Both the position numbers and the translations under genes were made by a program. Below, piece by piece: positions 18,026 through 26,191 of a DNA stretch of 64,000 nt. The notes beneath the pieces are model-generated. The model made no database searches, was not told where the DNA came from, and saw only the letters and a list, made by a program, of their open reading frames with translations. The stretch is from positions 496,001 through 560,000 of the forward strand of contig NZ_BNAY01000005.1 in NCBI RefSeq assembly GCF_014654365.1, given 5' to 3'. The DNA comes from Amycolatopsis oliviviridis. GTDB lineage: Bacteria; Actinomycetota; Actinomycetes; Mycobacteriales; Pseudonocardiaceae. Position 1 is the stretch's first letter. The number at the start of each line of letters is the position of its first letter.

Positions 18026-18643
18026 TCAGTATCGCGTGCGGGCCGGCTGATTGAGGCGCAGCAGGCCGGTGCGTGTGCCGTCGATCGCGATCTCGGTGAC
18101 GGCCGCGTTGTCCAGCCGCGGGAACACCGTGCGGTAGGTCTCGAGCGGGATGCCGAGCAGTGCGCACAAGGTCAGCCTGATCAGGGTGTTGTGCGCGACG
18201 ACCAGCACGGTCTCGCCCGGCGCTTCGGCGGCGATCCCGCGCAGGGCCTTCGCTCCGCGGGCGGCCGCGTCCGCCGTGGGCTCCGAACCGGGGAAGGCGC
18301 CGGTCACGGGATCGGCGAGAAACCTCGCGACCGCATCGGGATCCGTCGCCGCCAGTTCGTCCCTGGTGCGTCCCTCCATCAGTCCGAAGTGGACTTCACG
18401 CAATTCGTCGACCACTCGTAGCGGCAGGCCCAGGGCCTTGGCCGACGGCTCCGCCGTGCGACGCGCCCGGCTCTGCGGTGAGCAGAACACCGCGGTCGGC
18501 CGGGCCGCCGCGGCGAATCCGGCGAGCTCGTCCGCCTGCTTGAGTCCTTCCTCGGTCAGCGCGACGTCGCTGCTGCCCGCGTACCGGTTCTCGGCATGCC
18601 ATTCGGTCTGGCCGTGCCGTGCCACTAACAACCGTGCGAACAC
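18026..18643 (-). CDS. Histidine-phosphatase superfamily protein (phosphoglycerate-mutase-like)
   Basis: A 205-residue enzyme with the RHGQTEWH catalytic motif at residues 9-16, the second Arg/Glu region EVHFGLMEGRT, and the distal catalytic His in VVAHNTLIRL. It has the small single-domain form of CobC/PhoE-like phosphatases rather than glycolytic mutases, so dephosphorylation of a small sugar phosphate is more likely than mutase activity. It is encoded with the DeoR regulator (5-bp gap), divergent from the plus-strand catabolic operon, and plausibly prevents accumulation of toxic sugar phosphates. Confidence 0.82.
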   Translation of the reverse strand: MFARLLVARHGQTEWHAENRYAGSSDVALTEEGLKQADELAGFAAAARPTAVFCSPQSRARRTAEPSAKALGLPLRVVDELREVHFGLMEGRTRDELAATDPDAVARFLADPVTGAFPGSEPTADAAARGAKALRGIAAEAPGETVLVVAHNTLIRLTLCALLGIPLETYRTVFPRLDNAAVTEIAIDGTRTGLLRLNQPARTRY

Positions 18644-18669
18644 GGGATCCCTCCTCGGGGCTTGTCCAG

Positions 18670-18707
18670 ATCACATCATCGATGTTAACTTAACAGCATC
18701 GATGTGA
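18670..18707. promoter_or_regulatory. Palindromic operator/promoter region upstream of the catabolic operon
   Basis: An imperfect dyad runs from TCACATCATCGATG (18671-18684) to CATCGATGTGA (18697-18707), centred on the perfect palindrome GTTAACTTAAC at 18684-18694. The 11-mer also precedes the polyol transporter. It ends at the Shine-Dalgarno AAAGGAG (18707-18713) of the HAD gene and lies between two divergent starts 77 bp apart, so one bound regulator could control both directions. Confidence 0.6.
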
Positions 18708-18720
18708 AAGGAGATGCCGG

Positions 18721-19407
18721 ATGGCACTCGCCGCGGTGGTGTTCGACCTGGACGGTGTCCTCGTCGACAGTGAACACCTCTGGGAGGAGAACTGGGTGGC
18801 GTACGCCGCCCGGCACCGGACCGAATGGACCGCTGAGGACACCGCGTCCGTACAGGGGATGAGCGCGCCCGAATGGGCCGCGTACCTCGCGAAGCGGTCC
18901 GGCACGCCGGAAAGCGCGGCCGACGTCGAGCGGGCCGTGGTGGACGGCATGATCGCCGCGATCGAGGCGGGAGAGGCGCCCCTGCTGCCGGGCGCCGGCG
19001 AAATGGTCCGCGAGGTGAGCGCGAAGTTCCCGGTCGCGCTGGCGTCGTCGGCCGCCCGCCGCGTGATCGACGCGGTCCTCGACAAACACGGCCTCACCGG
19101 CGAGTTCAGCGCGACCGTGTCCAGTGCCGAGGTCGCCAGGGGCAAACCGAGTCCGGACGTCTATCTCGAAGCCGCCGCCAGGCTCGGTCGGTCCGGCGAG
19201 GAGTGCCTCGGCGTCGAAGACTCCAGCAACGGCATCCGCGCCGCCGCCGCGGCCGGGCTCACCGTGATCGCGCTGCCGAATCCGGTGTACCCGCCGAAGC
19301 CGGACGCGCTGGAACTGGCCGCCGCGGTCGCGGAGAACAACGACGACGTGCGTCGCAAGCTGCTCGCGTACCTGTCCGGTGAACTCGCGGAGGCGAGCGG
19401 GCGATGA
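18721..19407 (+). CDS. HAD-IA family phosphatase/phosphomutase
   Basis: A 228-residue HAD hydrolase of the beta-phosphoglucomutase/phosphatase type. Motif I is VVFDLDGVLVDSE (nucleophile and acid/base Asp), motif II is ALASSAARR, motif III Lys is in ARGKPSPDVY and motif IV is CLGVEDSSNGI. ATG with AAAGGAG 8 bases upstream. It is the first gene of a six-gene plus-strand operon and its TGA overlaps the next ATG (ATGA). A role in dephosphorylating or interconverting a pathway sugar phosphate is inferred from the context. Confidence 0.87.
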   Translation: MALAAVVFDLDGVLVDSEHLWEENWVAYAARHRTEWTAEDTASVQGMSAPEWAAYLAKRSGTPESAADVERAVVDGMIAAIEAGEAPLLPGAGEMVREVSAKFPVALASSAARRVIDAVLDKHGLTGEFSATVSSAEVARGKPSPDVYLEAAARLGRSGEECLGVEDSSNGIRAAAAAGLTVIALPNPVYPPKPDALELAAAVAENNDDVRRKLLAYLSGELAEASGR

Positions 19408-21089
19408 CGGTCCTGGGTGCCGCGGAGACGTTCAAACGCGACTGGCTGGACGGGTTCGTCACCGCCTACGGGCGTTCGGTGCGCAAGGTCCCCGGCGCCT
19501 ATGGAGTACTGCGTCGAGAAGAAGCCGAACGCAAGGTCGCGGTGGTGATCGGCGGTGGCTGCGGGCACTATCCCGCGTTCGCCGGCCTGGTCGGTCCCGG
19601 TCTCGCCGACGGCGCGGTGGTGGGTGACGTGTTCACCAGCCCGAGCGCTGAGCAGGTCTACCGCACCGCGCGAGCCGCCGAGAGCGGCGCCGGAGTGCTC
19701 TTCGGTTACGGCAACTACCAAGGCGACGTCCTGCACTTCGGGCTCGCCGCGCGCAGGCTGGCGGCCGAGGGCGTCGAGAGCCGCACGATCCTGGTCACCG
19801 ACGACATCGCCAGCGGTCCCGCCGACGCGCCGGAACGGCGTCGCGGTGTCGCGGGCGACTTCCTGGTCTTCAAGATCGCTGGTGCCGCCGCCGAACGCGG
19901 TGACGACCTGGCCGCCGTGCACGCGGTGGCGGAGAAGGCGAACGCGAACACCCGGACCTTCGGGGTGGCTTTCGGTGGGTGCACCCTGCCCGGCGCGTCC
20001 GCCCCGCTGTTCACCGTCGGCGAGAGCGAGATGGAACTGGGGCTCGGTATCCACGGCGAACCCGGCGTGCGCACCGTCGGCAGGCTGAGCGCCCGCGAGC
20101 TGGCCGACGAGCTGGTCGACGGCCTCCTCCCGGAACTGCCGGAGGGCGACGGACGCGTCGTGGTCCTGCTGAACGGGCTGGGCCGCACCAAATACGAAGA
20201 GATGTTCGCGACCTACACCCGGGTGCACGAGCGGCTCGCCGAGGCGGGGCTCAGCCCGCTGCACACCGAGGTCGGCGAATTCGTCACGTCGCTCGACATG
20301 GCCGGAGTCTCGCTGTCGATCCTGGTGCTCGACGACGAACTCGCCGAGCTCTACGCCGCACCCTGTGACACCCCGGGCTACCGGAGCACCGGTGCGGCGC
20401 TGGCCCAGATCCCACTGGAGTCCACAGTGGACTCGTTGCTGGCGGAGACCGAGCCAGGGCAAGGCATCGTGGACCGGGCGCTGACGGCGGCTCTGCACGT
20501 CATCGAAGCCAGCGAAGCCGAACTCGGCCGGTTGGACGCGGTCGCCGCCGACGGTGACCACGGCCTGGGCATGACCAGGGGGATACGGGCCGCGGTGGCC
20601 GCCGCGAGGCGAGACGGGGATTCGCCGTCGACAGCGCTCTTGGCGGCGGGGACGGCGTTCGCCGACGCGGCGGGCGGCGCTTCCGGGGCGCTGTACGGAG
20701 TCCTGCTGGCCGAGACCGGCGCCGGAATCCAGGGCCGGTCCGGAGACGAGGTCACCGCGGAAGTGCTCGCGGACGCCGTGGACGGTGCCGTGGCGGCCTT
20801 CGTCGAACTGGGCAAGGCCGAGCCCGGAGAGAAGACCATGCTCGACGCCATCGAGCCGTTCCGGCTGGCGTTGCGCGCACAGGCCGAGGCGGGCGCCGAT
20901 GTCCCGCAGGCCTGGCAGAAAGCGGCCCAGGTCGCGGTGAGCGCGGCCGAGGCCACGGCGGACCTGCTGCCCGCCAAGGGACGGGCGGCGCGGTTGGCGC
21001 AGCGGAGCAAAGGGCACCCCGATCCCGGGGCCACCTCGTTCGCGCTGCTCGTCACCGCGGTCGGCCAGGCGCTGGGAAAGGAAGACTGA
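19404..21089 (+). CDS. Fused DhaK-DhaL kinase (dihydroxyacetone/erythrulose kinase family)
   Basis: A 561-residue ATP-dependent kinase with both domains in one chain. The DhaK part (1 to about 335) has GGGCGHYPAFAG at 50-61 and the substrate-binding His217 in GIHGEPG; the DhaL part (about 345 to the end) has the Mg-ATP-binding DGDHG at 383-387 and GGASG. In Mycobacterium smegmatis, close relatives followed by RpiB-type isomerases phosphorylate D- or L-erythrulose rather than dihydroxyacetone (DerK/LerK). The RpiB gene begins immediately after this stop, so an erythrulose kinase role is a good guess but unproven. Confidence 0.88.
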   Translation: MTVLGAAETFKRDWLDGFVTAYGRSVRKVPGAYGVLRREEAERKVAVVIGGGCGHYPAFAGLVGPGLADGAVVGDVFTSPSAEQVYRTARAAESGAGVLFGYGNYQGDVLHFGLAARRLAAEGVESRTILVTDDIASGPADAPERRRGVAGDFLVFKIAGAAAERGDDLAAVHAVAEKANANTRTFGVAFGGCTLPGASAPLFTVGESEMELGLGIHGEPGVRTVGRLSARELADELVDGLLPELPEGDGRVVVLLNGLGRTKYEEMFATYTRVHERLAEAGLSPLHTEVGEFVTSLDMAGVSLSILVLDDELAELYAAPCDTPGYRSTGAALAQIPLESTVDSLLAETEPGQGIVDRALTAALHVIEASEAELGRLDAVAADGDHGLGMTRGIRAAVAAARRDGDSPSTALLAAGTAFADAAGGASGALYGVLLAETGAGIQGRSGDEVTAEVLADAVDGAVAAFVELGKAEPGEKTMLDAIEPFRLALRAQAEAGADVPQAWQKAAQVAVSAAEATADLLPAKGRAARLAQRSKGHPDPGATSFALLVTAVGQALGKED

Positions 21090-21545
21090 ATGCGGATCGT
21101 GGTGGCGGCGGACAACGCCGGGGTGGCACTCAAGGACCAGCTGCGTGACCTGCTCCTCGCCGACGACAGGGTGGACGAGGTCACCGACCTGGGTGTCGCC
21201 GACGGATCGGACGACAAGGCGTACCCGTTGCTCGGGCTCGCGGCGGCGGAAACGATCGCGCGAGGCGAGGCGGATCGCGGAGTCCTGGTCTGTGGCACCG
21301 GGATCGGGATGGCCATCTCGGCGAACAAGGTTCCCGGTGTCCGGGCCACGGTCGCGCACGACTCTTACTCGGCCGAGCGTTCGGTCAAGTCGAACGACTG
21401 CCAGGTGATCACCTTCGGCGCGCGGGCGATCGGCCCGGAACTGGCGAAGAAGATCGTCGCCGAATGGGTCGGCTACCGCTTCGACCCGGCCTCGGCCAGC
21501 GCGAGCAAGGTCGCGCACATCACCGAATACGAGCAAGCTCACTAG
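21090..21545 (+). CDS. RpiB/LacAB family sugar-phosphate isomerase
   Basis: A 151-residue isomerase of the RpiB family. The active-site Cys68 lies in LVCGTGIGMAISANK, and the anion-binding HDSYSAERSVKSNDCQ segment is visible. It begins directly at the base after the kinase stop, so translation is coupled. In mycobacteria the equivalent gene after a DhaK-DhaL kinase encodes D-erythrulose-4-phosphate isomerase (DerI), giving erythrose-4-phosphate. Ribose-5-phosphate isomerase activity is the alternative. Confidence 0.88.
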   Translation: MRIVVAADNAGVALKDQLRDLLLADDRVDEVTDLGVADGSDDKAYPLLGLAAAETIARGEADRGVLVCGTGIGMAISANKVPGVRATVAHDSYSAERSVKSNDCQVITFGARAIGPELAKKIVAEWVGYRFDPASASASKVAHITEYEQAH

Positions 21546-21607
21546 AGCCGAGCACGAGCAAGTTCATCAGAACTGCCCGAGTGCGGGCACGGAGAGAGGA
21601 CGCAGAG

Positions 21608-22642
21608 TTGCGGATACTCGCTGCGGGAGACCATTTCGTCGGCACCGGCCTGCTGGCCGACGCCGTCCGTGCCGAGATCGGCGCCGGGCACCAGTTCTCG
21701 GAACTGACCCTGCCGTGGCCGGTGGAGCCGTTCGGCCCGGTCGCGAACGTGCACGAGGCCAGCGGCACCGAGGAGCAGGTGATCGAGGCCCTGGCCGGCG
21801 CCGAGGTCGCGGTGACTCAGATGGCGCCCTTCACCAAGCAGGTGTTCGCGGCCGCGCCGGGCCTCAAGCTCGTGTCGGTGTGCCGGGGTGGCCCGGTCAA
21901 CGTCGACCTCGCCGCGGCCACCGAGGCAGGTGTCGCGGTGACCTACGCGCCCGGCCGCAACGCCGGTGCCGCCGCCGAATTCGCGGTCGGGATGATCCTG
22001 GCCGCGATGCGCCGGATCTCGACGTCCTCCGCCGAATTGCTGGGCGGGACCTGGCGCGGCGACTACTACGCCTACGACCAGACCGGCCTCGAACTCGACG
22101 GGACCACGGTCGGCCTGGTCGGCTACGGCGCGATCGGCGCGCGAGTGGCCAAGGTGCTCGTCGCGTTCGGTGCGAAGGTGCTGGTCTCGGACCCGTTCGC
22201 CGACCCCGCTCGCATCAGTGCCGACGGCGCGGAGCTCGTCGGACTGGACGAGCTGCTGCGCCGCAGTTTCGTGGTGAGCCTGCACGCCCGGCTCACCGAA
22301 GAGACCCGCCACCTGATCGACGCCGCCAAACTCGCGCTGCTGCCCCGAGGCGCGGTCCTGGTCAACACCGCGCGCGGCGGCCTCCTCGACTACTCCCCGC
22401 TGCCGGAGGCTCTGCGCTCGGGACGGCTCGGCGCGCTCGCGCTCGACGTGTACGACGTCGAGCCGCCGCCCGCCGACTGGGCCCTGCGGGACGCGCCGAA
22501 CGTGATCGCGACCCCGCATCTCGCCGGTGCCAGCAGGCAGACGGCGGAGCGGGCGGCGAGCATCGTCGCCGCCGAGGTCGGCCGGTACTCCCGCGGGGAG
22601 GCACTCGCGAATCTGGCGAATCCCGAGGTTCTGCGGCCATGA
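21608..22642 (+). CDS. D-2-hydroxyacid dehydrogenase family protein
   Basis: A 344-residue NAD(P)-dependent dehydrogenase of the phosphoglycerate-dehydrogenase superfamily. The Rossmann motif GYGAIG is at 172-177, and the catalytic Arg256, Glu285 and His304 are visible in NTARGG, DVEPP and ATPHLAG. The start is a TTG at 21608 behind GAGAGGA; an ORF reading back to 21464 has no ribosome-binding site. Its TGA overlaps the start of the next kinase (ATGA). What a 2-hydroxyacid dehydrogenase does in this pathway is unclear: it may oxidise or reduce an aldonate-like intermediate. Confidence 0.86.
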   Translation: MRILAAGDHFVGTGLLADAVRAEIGAGHQFSELTLPWPVEPFGPVANVHEASGTEEQVIEALAGAEVAVTQMAPFTKQVFAAAPGLKLVSVCRGGPVNVDLAAATEAGVAVTYAPGRNAGAAAEFAVGMILAAMRRISTSSAELLGGTWRGDYYAYDQTGLELDGTTVGLVGYGAIGARVAKVLVAFGAKVLVSDPFADPARISADGAELVGLDELLRRSFVVSLHARLTEETRHLIDAAKLALLPRGAVLVNTARGGLLDYSPLPEALRSGRLGALALDVYDVEPPPADWALRDAPNVIATPHLAGASRQTAERAASIVAAEVGRYSRGEALANLANPEVLRP

Positions 22643-24087
22643 TCATCGGCGTCGACATCGGCACGTCACTGACCAAGGCGGTCGTCTTCGACAAGGCCGG
22701 GATGTCCGTGGCGAGCGCGTGCACCACGTCCGAGGTGCACCACCTGCCGGGAGGGCTGGTCGAACAAGACCTCGACCAGGTACTCGGCACCGTGGCGACG
22801 GTGGTGCGCGAGGTCGCCGCCGGACTCGACGGTCCGGTCACCGCGCTGGCGCTCACCGGCCAGGGTGACGGCCTGTGGCTGCGCGACGAAGCCGGAGAGG
22901 CCGTCCGGCCCGCGATCTCCTGGCTCGACGGGCGGGCGAACTCCCTGCTGGCCGAATGGCAGGCAGCCGGGGTGACCAGGGAAGTGTTCCGCCGCACCGC
23001 GTCGGGCATGTTCCCCGGCAGCGCGGCGGCGATCATGTCCTTTTTGGACACTCGCGAGCCGGAGTCGCTCGACAGGGCCGCGGTGGCGGGCTACTGCGTC
23101 GACGCGGTGCTCCAACGGCTGACCGGCGAGATCACCGTCGACGCGTCGGACGCTTCACTGCCTTTCCTCAACCCGGCCACCCGGCACTACGACGAAGGCG
23201 CCATCGCGGCCGTCGGTCTCTCCCATCGCCGAAGTCTCTTCGCGGAGCCGGCGGCGCCGAAGACCGTGTTCCGTCTGGACGAGCGCGGGGCCGGGCTGCT
23301 CGGTCTTCCCGTCGGGCTGCCGGTCACGGCGGGGCCGTTCGACCTGCCCGCGAGCGCCATCGGCGCCGGTGTGCGACGGGCGGGCGACGGCATCCTCACC
23401 GCCGGGACCACGCTCGCCTGCCAGGTCCTGACGGACTCGGCGGTGTTCGATCCGGAGGGCGAGCCCGCGGGGATGTTCCTCTGCACCCCGGAAGAAGGCG
23501 AGTTCCTCCGGGCGATGCCGGCGATGGTCGGCACCGCGGGAATCGACTGGGTGTGCCGTCTGTTCGGGATCGCGGTCGAGGAGATCGGCTCCCTGCTCGA
23601 CACCAGTAAACCCGGCGCGGGAGGTGTTCGCGCACTGCCGTTCCTCTCCGCGTCCGGAGAGCGAGCGCCGTTCGTCGACGCCTCGGCGAGGGCGCAGTTC
23701 TCTGGGCTGAGCCTGGAGAGCGAACGTGGCGACGTCGTCCGCGCGCTGTGCGAGTCGATCGCCTACGCGGCGAAGCACTGCTTCGACGCGGCCGGGCTCA
23801 CCGGCACGTTGTACGCCTGCGGAGGCGGGGTCCGCTCACTTGAGTGGACTCGCATCTTCGCCGACGTTCTCGGCCGTCCCATCGTGATCCCCGGCGATCC
23901 CGGGGTCGGCGCCCGGGGCGCGGTGATCGTCGCCGCGGACGCGCTCGGCGAACCGGTCGACAGGGAACTGTGGGCGGAGAGCGCCCGCGTCGTCGAGGTC
24001 AGGCCCGGGAACGTAAGTTTCTACGAGCAGGGCTACGCCGACTACCAGGCCTCACTGGCCGCGGCTCGTGGACTGTGGAGGTTGTGA
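22639..24087 (+). CDS. FGGY-family carbohydrate kinase (second copy)
   Basis: A 482-residue FGGY kinase, distinct from the one at 14139. The N-terminal loop is IGVDIGTSLTKAVVFD, GLWLRDEAGEAVRPAISWLDGRA follows, and the C-terminal domain has YACGGGVRSLEW and DPGVGARGA. The ATG at 22639 overlaps the preceding TGA, and its own TGA overlaps the aldolase GTG start. The longer open frame to 21715 is a shadow of the dehydrogenase gene. Erythritol, xylulose or related kinase activity is possible; the pairing with a class II aldolase suggests a ketose-1-phosphate product. Confidence 0.86.
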   Translation: MIIGVDIGTSLTKAVVFDKAGMSVASACTTSEVHHLPGGLVEQDLDQVLGTVATVVREVAAGLDGPVTALALTGQGDGLWLRDEAGEAVRPAISWLDGRANSLLAEWQAAGVTREVFRRTASGMFPGSAAAIMSFLDTREPESLDRAAVAGYCVDAVLQRLTGEITVDASDASLPFLNPATRHYDEGAIAAVGLSHRRSLFAEPAAPKTVFRLDERGAGLLGLPVGLPVTAGPFDLPASAIGAGVRRAGDGILTAGTTLACQVLTDSAVFDPEGEPAGMFLCTPEEGEFLRAMPAMVGTAGIDWVCRLFGIAVEEIGSLLDTSKPGAGGVRALPFLSASGERAPFVDASARAQFSGLSLESERGDVVRALCESIAYAAKHCFDAAGLTGTLYACGGGVRSLEWTRIFADVLGRPIVIPGDPGVGARGAVIVAADALGEPVDRELWAESARVVEVRPGNVSFYEQGYADYQASLAAARGLWRL

Positions 24088-24740
24088 GGGTGATCCTGGC
24101 CAAGGAGCGTTTGGCGGTCTGCGAATTCGCCCGTCGGATGACCGCCGACGGACTCGTGGTCGGCACGTCCGGGAACGTCTCCGCGAGGCAAGGCGAGCTC
24201 GTCGCGGTGACCCCGACCGGGGTCGACTACGCCGGGCTGCGTCCGGAGGACGTGCCGGTGGTCCGCCTCGACGGCGAGATCGTCGAAGGCTCCCTCAAAC
24301 CCACCAGCGAACTCCCGATGCACCTCACGGTGTACCGGGACGCGGTGGATCCGGAAGGCAAGGCGATCTCCGCCGTGGTGCACACGCATTCCGTGCACGC
24401 CACGGCCGTCTCCACTCTCGTCACCGAGGTGCCGCCGATCCACTACATGCTCGCTGCGATCGGCCCGACGGCCCGCGTCGCGTCCTACGCGACGTACGGC
24501 ACCGAAGAGCTCGCCAAAGCCATGCTGGAAGCCCTGGAGGGCCGCCGAGGCTGTCTCCTGGCCAACCACGGCACCACGACGTTCGGCGAGAGTCTCAGCG
24601 CCGCGTACAGCCGGGCACAGCAGCTCGAATGGGTCTGCCAGGTCTGGCTGACGGCCCGGGCGGCGGGAACCCCGAACCTGCTCCCGCCCGCCGAGATCGA
24701 GCACGTCGTGGAGAAGCTCCGCGGCTACGGCCAGCGCTAG
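24084..24740 (+). CDS. Class II (zinc) aldolase/epimerase family protein
   Basis: A 218-residue aldolase of the fuculose-1-phosphate aldolase/ribulose-5-phosphate 4-epimerase family. The zinc ligands appear as His100 and His102 in VVHTHS and His162 in LLANHGT, with the catalytic Glu76 in PTSELPMH and GTSGNVSAR at 27-35 binding phosphate. The start is the GTG at 24084, overlapping the kinase stop (GTGA). It is the last gene of the plus-strand operon and probably cleaves a ketose-1-phosphate into dihydroxyacetone phosphate and an aldehyde. Confidence 0.88.
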   Translation: MRVILAKERLAVCEFARRMTADGLVVGTSGNVSARQGELVAVTPTGVDYAGLRPEDVPVVRLDGEIVEGSLKPTSELPMHLTVYRDAVDPEGKAISAVVHTHSVHATAVSTLVTEVPPIHYMLAAIGPTARVASYATYGTEELAKAMLEALEGRRGCLLANHGTTTFGESLSAAYSRAQQLEWVCQVWLTARAAGTPNLLPPAEIEHVVEKLRGYGQR

Positions 24741-24762
24741 ACCGCCGGCCAGGAGACAGCGC

Positions 24763-25446
24763 CTATGAGGCCGCGGGCTCGGCTTCGAGATCCACGGCGT
24801 GCACCGCGTCGAGGAGTTCGACGACCGTCGGGTCGTCGACCGCTTCCTTGATGCACTGCCACAACTGAAGATTCGCCAACGCCCATCGTGAGTAGTTCTC
24901 CGCGGCCTTGGGGTTGTAGAAGTAGTAGCCGCTGTCGTGGACATCGCGTTGCTCACCGACGATCTTGTGTGCGAGCTCGCGGAGGCTCAGCCCGTTTTCC
25001 CGCAGATAGCGGTGGGCGAGGACGACAGGCGTCACCGGCAGCGCCTTGAACAGCGTGTCGGCGTCGCTCAACGCCTGTGCTTCGAGCGAGATGTGCCGGC
25101 CTCTGGTGGCCATTTCGGCCTCGTCGACGAGTTCGTCGATCCACCGGGCGACGGTGTCCTCGACCCCGCATTCCCGCAGGATGCCCATCCGGAGGTCTCG
25201 CCCGGCGGCCGCGGGGGAGTTCCGGAGCACGATGTAGTTCACGTCGTGCACCAGTGCCGCCACCTCGACGACGGTGCGGTCCGCACCGTTGTGTTCGGCG
25301 AACCCCGCGGCCTTGGCCCGGACGAAACTCACGTGGTGCCAGCCGTGGAACTGCAGTTTGTCCGCATAACGCCAGCAGAGTTGCCGGACGCGATGCTCGA
25401 CGGCGTCGATGGTCTGGGAAGGAATCGTGCTCTTTCGCGCGCGCAT
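24763..25446 (-). CDS. HD-domain phosphohydrolase family protein
   Basis: A 227-residue all-helical protein. The HD signature is visible as HGWHH (about residue 34), LVHDVNYI (about 66) and SDADTL (about 127), matching the H...HD...D metal-ligand pattern. Substrate is unknown; nucleotide phosphatase activity is common in this superfamily. ATG with GAGAGGTG upstream. It is the most downstream of three same-strand uncharacterised genes (24763-27196) that may form a unit. Confidence 0.72.
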   Translation of the reverse strand: MRARKSTIPSQTIDAVEHRVRQLCWRYADKLQFHGWHHVSFVRAKAAGFAEHNGADRTVVEVAALVHDVNYIVLRNSPAAAGRDLRMGILRECGVEDTVARWIDELVDEAEMATRGRHISLEAQALSDADTLFKALPVTPVVLAHRYLRENGLSLRELAHKIVGEQRDVHDSGYYFYNPKAAENYSRWALANLQLWQCIKEAVDDPTVVELLDAVHAVDLEAEPAAS

Positions 25447-25512
25447 ACACCTCTCCGATCCCGTTTACAGACGGGTGGAGTAATGGTATGCGCCTTCGAC
25501 GGCGGTGTGTAG

Positions 25513-26154
25513 TTAGATGCGCCCGGCCAGATCCCCCAATCGGACCTCCACCGGAACGTGACGGTGCCCTATTCCGGTCTTCGGGTCATAGGAAAGACTG
25601 AACTCGCTTACGGGGCGTGATTTCACCAAAAACGTCATAGTCCCTTCGGTGGCTTCGGGAATGCGGTGGAACTCGTCCGCGTACATGACGCCTACCGACC
25701 CCGTCTGACACAGCGTGCTACGTCGTAACCGAACCGATGTGATCAATCCGGAAAGTTGGTCACGCAAGGTCGAGTACCGCTCGTGGACATAGTTGCCGCG
25801 GAGGATCGTGGTGCAGAAGTGATACCTGTGGTTGTGCACGGAATCGGCGTAACCCTCACGCCAGTCCGCCGGTGCCTTGTACTCGTGCAACCAGACCGAA
25901 AAGGGGTCCGTCGGGGAATCGAGCAGGCACCAGGCGAAATGGGTGGTGGTCTCCCGGGATCGTTCGAGTACCGCGCTCGCCTCGTCCGGGCTCAGCGAAT
26001 CCAGGTGACGGCGGAGATCGTCGCGCAGGTCGGGTCTTGACGTCCAGTCCCGGAAGATCTCGTCGACGATCTGCCAGTGCTGCGCCAGTGGCAGGTCCGT
26101 GGTCCGGAGCAGCGCGGAGAGCCGGGTGAGGGGGGACAAGCGAGTGAGCAACAT
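25513..26154 (-). CDS. Cupin-like protein of unknown function
   Basis: A 213-residue protein I do not recognise by name. The segment SVHNHRYHFCTTILRGNY and a later DEFHRIPEATEG look like the two histidine-bearing motifs of a cupin metal site (HxH...G and a second His), so a beta-barrel metalloenzyme is plausible. The N-terminal 80 residues are helical. The gene begins shortly after the membrane protein at 26192 and may be cotranscribed with it. No catalytic role can be assigned. Confidence 0.6.
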   Translation of the reverse strand: MLLTRLSPLTRLSALLRTTDLPLAQHWQIVDEIFRDWTSRPDLRDDLRRHLDSLSPDEASAVLERSRETTTHFAWCLLDSPTDPFSVWLHEYKAPADWREGYADSVHNHRYHFCTTILRGNYVHERYSTLRDQLSGLITSVRLRRSTLCQTGSVGVMYADEFHRIPEATEGTMTFLVKSRPVSEFSLSYDPKTGIGHRHVPVEVRLGDLAGRI

Positions 26155-26191
26155 CAGCTCCTCAAATCTAGTGCTCTGCGACGCCGAGAAG

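Noticed and set aside
19161..21542. A 793-codon minus-strand open frame
   Set aside because: Antisense to the DhaK-DhaL and RpiB genes; composition is Arg/Gly/Asp-rich shadow coding with no domain.
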